NCBI GenBank assembly: GCA_964556705.1 | Contig: CAZKXX010000138.1 | Coordinates: 1-7,001, forward strand | Source of the DNA: CAZKXX01 sp964556705 | Lineage (GTDB): Bacteria > Acidobacteriota > Terriglobia > UBA7540 | DNA length: 7,001 bases | Direction of reading: 5' to 3' | In this document: positions 4,835-7,001 of the stretch, in pieces | How the letters are laid out: the number at the start of each line of letters is the position of its first letter | How positions within the stretch are numbered: the first letter of the stretch is position 1 | Notes under the pieces: model-generated | What the model saw: only the letters and a program-made list of their open reading frames with translations | Databases searched by the model: none | What the model was told of the DNA's origin: nothing | Translations under genes and position numbers: made by a program

Positions 4835-7001
4835 TCAAGTCGACAGCGGCGAGGCCGCAACCAGCTTATCGTTCACCGACCGGTAATAAAGGCCCTCGTT
4901 CTCGACGATCACTTCGAGCACCGCCGGGATCTGAATCTCACCCTGAATGAGCGCCTCCGACAGCGGGTCCTCGAGGTGCTTCTGCAGGGCGCGGCGCAGC
5001 GGCCGCGCTCCGTAGGACCGGTCCGCGCAGGTTTTCTCCAGAATCCAGTGCGCCGCCTCCGGCGACAGCGTCACCTGGATGTTGCGCGGCGCCAGGTTCA
5101 GGTTGATCTGCGCCACCAGCAGGTCGATGATCCGCAGCAGATCGTCATCGTTCAATGCGTTGAACACGATGACCTCGTCCAGCCGGTTCAGGAACTCGGG
5201 GTTGAATTGCCGCTTGACCTCCGAGGTCACCATTTCTTCCGCTTTCTTCTCGCTCTCAGCTTCGTTGGCCGACTGGAACCCGAGACCGGAGCGCTTCATC
5301 AGGTTCCGCGCTCCGAGGTTGGACGTCATGATGAGGATCGTGTTCTTGAAGTCCACCGTGTTGCCCAGCCCGTCGGTCAACTGGCCGTCCTCAAACACCT
5401 GAAGCAGGATGTTGAAGATGTCCGGATGGGCCTTCTCGATCTCGTCGAGCAAGATCACCGAGTAGGGGGTGCGGCGAACACGCTCCGTCAACTGCCCCCC
5501 CTCTTCATAGCCCACATAGCCGGGCGGCGAGCCAATGAGCTTCGAGACGGAGTGCTTCTCCATGAACTCGCTCATATCGAACCGCACGAGCGAGCGTTCG
5601 CTGCCGAAGAGGAACGCGGCCAGCGACCGTGCCATCTCCGTCTTGCCCACGCCCGTAGGGCCGAGGAACAGGAACGACCCGACAGGCCGGCCGGGAGCCT
5701 TCAGCCCCGCCCGCGAACGGCGAATCGCGCGCGCCAGCGCCGAGATCGCCCGGTCCTGGCTGACGATCCGCTTGTGCAGCTCCTCCTCGATGCGCAGGAG
5801 CTTCGACATCTCTTCTTCTTTGATCGACGTGACGGGCACGCCTGTCCAGCGCGAAACGACCTCTTCGATGTCTTCCTTGGTCACCACGCCGACGGCCGTC
5901 TCGTCAATGTTGTATTTCTCGCGCAGCAGGCGGAGGTTCTCGCGCTCCTTGCGCTCTTCGTCCGAATAGAAACGCGCCTTCTCGAACTCGTGGTTCGCAA
6001 TCGCGTTTTCCATGCGGTGAACCACGAACTTGATGCGTTTCTGGACGTCGATCATCTCCTCGGGCAGGGTGCTCTGCCGCAGCTTGACGCGTGCGCCCGC
6101 TTCGTCGATCAGGTCCACCGCCTTGTCGGGAAGGAAGCGGTCGGGAATGTACCGGCCCGAATGGTACACGGCCGCGTTCAGCGAGTCGTCCAGGTAGGTC
6201 ACCGCATGGAACTTCTCGTAACGGTCTTTGATGCCGAACAGGATTTTCAGCGCCTCCCCTTCGTTCGGCGGAGGAACTTTCACGGCCTGGAAGCGGCGTT
6301 CGAGCGAACGGTCCTTTTCGATGGACTTGCGGAATTCCGCGGGCGTCGTCGCGCCGATGCACTGGATTTCGCCTCGCGAAAGCGCCGGCTTGAGGATGTT
6401 GGCTGCGTCGAGTGAACCTTCCGCCGAGCCCGCCCCCACCAGTGTGTGCAGCTCATCGATGAAGATAATGGCGTTCTGCGACTCCATCAGTTCCTTCATG
6501 ATGGTCTTCAGCCGCTCTTCAAACTGGCCGCGGTATTTGGTCCCGGCCACAATCAGCGAAAGGTCCAGCGCCAGGATCCGCTTGTCGGCCAGGAAAGACG
6601 GTACGTCGCCGTCGGCGATCCTCTGGGCCAGGCCTTCGACGATCGCCGTCTTGCCTACTCCGGGCTCTCCGATCAGGACGGGATTGTTTTTGGTCCGGCG
6701 GCAGAGGATCTGGATAACTCTTTCGAGTTCACCTTCCCTTCCGATTAACGGGTCGAGCTGGTTTTCAACGGCGGCCTGCGTCAAATCGCGGCTGAATTCC
6801 GCGAGCAATGAAGTTTCTTTGGAGCGTCCCGAAGAAACCTTCTCGGTCGAGGTCCGGGCCAGTTCCTCGCGGATGGTCGAAAGCCGCAGCCCGCGCTCGT
6901 GGAGGATTTCCGCCGCGAAACATTTGTCCTCGCGCAGCAGCCCGAGCAGCAGGTGTTCGGTGCCGATGTGCTTGTGCGAGAGCCGCTCGGCCTCTTCGGC
7001 C
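4835..7001 (-). CDS. clpC: ClpC-type AAA+ unfoldase (ATP-dependent Clp protease ATP-binding subunit), 5' end off the window
   Basis: The reading frame stays open to the window edge, giving 721 visible residues; the family's usual length is about 810-850, so roughly the first 100 are missing. It starts inside the Clp N-domain second repeat (IGTEHLLLGLLRED, then AAEILHERGL), which receives adaptors. AAA1 follows: Walker A GEPGVGKT (111-118), pore loop KYRG (155-158), Walker B FIDEL (180-184), arginine-finger region ERR (234-236). A short middle domain (about 311-374) with a UVR-like helix (ANHEFEKARF) marks ClpC rather than ClpB, whose middle domain is about twice as long. AAA2: Walker A GPTGVGKT (447-454), pore loop GYVG (494-497), Walker B ILLDEI (516-521), sensor-1 TSN (559-561), arginine finger NR (605-606), sensor-2 GARPLRR (664-670). 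LGF (573-575) sits where ClpP-partner unfoldases carry their docking tripeptide, so the cytosolic role is feeding unfolded proteins to ClpP. All catalytic motifs are intact. A TTG at 6808 is internal and not the start. Confidence 0.95.
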   Translation of the reverse strand, partial: AEEAERLSHKHIGTEHLLLGLLREDKCFAAEILHERGLRLSTIREELARTSTEKVSSGRSKETSLLAEFSRDLTQAAVENQLDPLIGREGELERVIQILCRRTKNNPVLIGEPGVGKTAIVEGLAQRIADGDVPSFLADKRILALDLSLIVAGTKYRGQFEERLKTIMKELMESQNAIIFIDELHTLVGAGSAEGSLDAANILKPALSRGEIQCIGATTPAEFRKSIEKDRSLERRFQAVKVPPPNEGEALKILFGIKDRYEKFHAVTYLDDSLNAAVYHSGRYIPDRFLPDKAVDLIDEAGARVKLRQSTLPEEMIDVQKRIKFVVHRMENAIANHEFEKARFYSDEERKERENLRLLREKYNIDETAVGVVTKEDIEEVVSRWTGVPVTSIKEEEMSKLLRIEEELHKRIVSQDRAISALARAIRRSRAGLKAPGRPVGSFLFLGPTGVGKTEMARSLAAFLFGSERSLVRFDMSEFMEKHSVSKLIGSPPGYVGYEEGGQLTERVRRTPYSVILLDEIEKAHPDIFNILLQVFEDGQLTDGLGNTVDFKNTILIMTSNLGARNLMKRSGLGFQSANEAESEKKAEEMVTSEVKRQFNPEFLNRLDEVIVFNALNDDDLLRIIDLLVAQINLNLAPRNIQVTLSPEAAHWILEKTCADRSYGARPLRRALQKHLEDPLSEALIQGEIQIPAVLEVIVENEGLYYRSVNDKLVAASPLST

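Noticed and set aside
4268..6415. A 715-codon open frame on the plus strand across bamA and clpC
   Set aside because: It lies antisense to two genes with full family motifs. Its product is Arg/Leu/Val/Asp-rich with no recognisable domain, as expected for the complement of a GC-rich coding frame.
6806..6808. TTG at 6808 as the start of the Clp ATPase
   Set aside because: The frame continues upstream to the window edge with clear Clp N-domain sequence (IGTEHLLLGLLRED), so this codon is an internal leucine.
1..7001. CRISPR array, insertion sequence, tRNA or rRNA, phage or defence genes
   Set aside because: No regularly spaced DNA repeats, transposase motifs or RNA gene signatures are seen, and the window is almost fully occupied by four core genes.

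Overview
The window looks like a chromosomal core region of a GC-rich, diderm (Gram-negative type) bacterium. It carries a complete BamA-type outer-membrane assembly protein and a Skp/OmpH periplasmic chaperone, so an outer membrane is certain. The same strand also encodes a ClpC-type AAA+ unfoldase with a short middle domain, which is uncommon in enteric-type proteobacteria but usual in several other diderm phyla. ClpC next to bamA-skp, a proline-rich N-terminal extension on BamA and the base composition suggest Acidobacteriota (possibly the Bryobacter/Solibacter side). That assignment is inference from general knowledge, not shown by any marker gene here.

Layout: (1) 2-898, plus strand, is the 3' part of a cation diffusion facilitator (CDF) metal exporter. 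The last transmembrane helix is followed by three tandem copies of the cytoplasmic metal-sensing domain. (2) 899-983 is a short convergent gap with a weak hairpin. (3) 984-1589, minus strand, is skp/ompH. (4) 1590-1653 is a gap with a clear ribosome binding site and a possible promoter for skp. (5) 1654-4665, minus strand, is bamA, with five POTRA domains and a 16-strand-type barrel. (6) 4666-4834 is a gap with a palindromic hairpin just after the clpC stop. (7) 4835-7001, minus strand, is clpC, open at the window edge; its missing 5' end lies beyond position 7001.

The three minus-strand genes run clpC > bamA > skp and could be partly co-transcribed. BamA and Skp act in the same pathway: Skp carries unfolded outer-membrane proteins across the periplasm, and BamA folds and inserts them. 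ClpC works in the cytosol with ClpP, so its link to the pair is positional only. The CDF gene is convergent and unrelated to the others.

I see no CRISPR array, mobile element, tRNA, rRNA or clearly novel system. The most unusual items are the triplicated CDF C-terminal domain with metal ligands retained in all three copies, and the enlarged BamA (tandem 13-residue repeats in a disordered linker, aromatic-rich insertions in POTRA3, and a cysteine pair in the loop after the IRGF motif).
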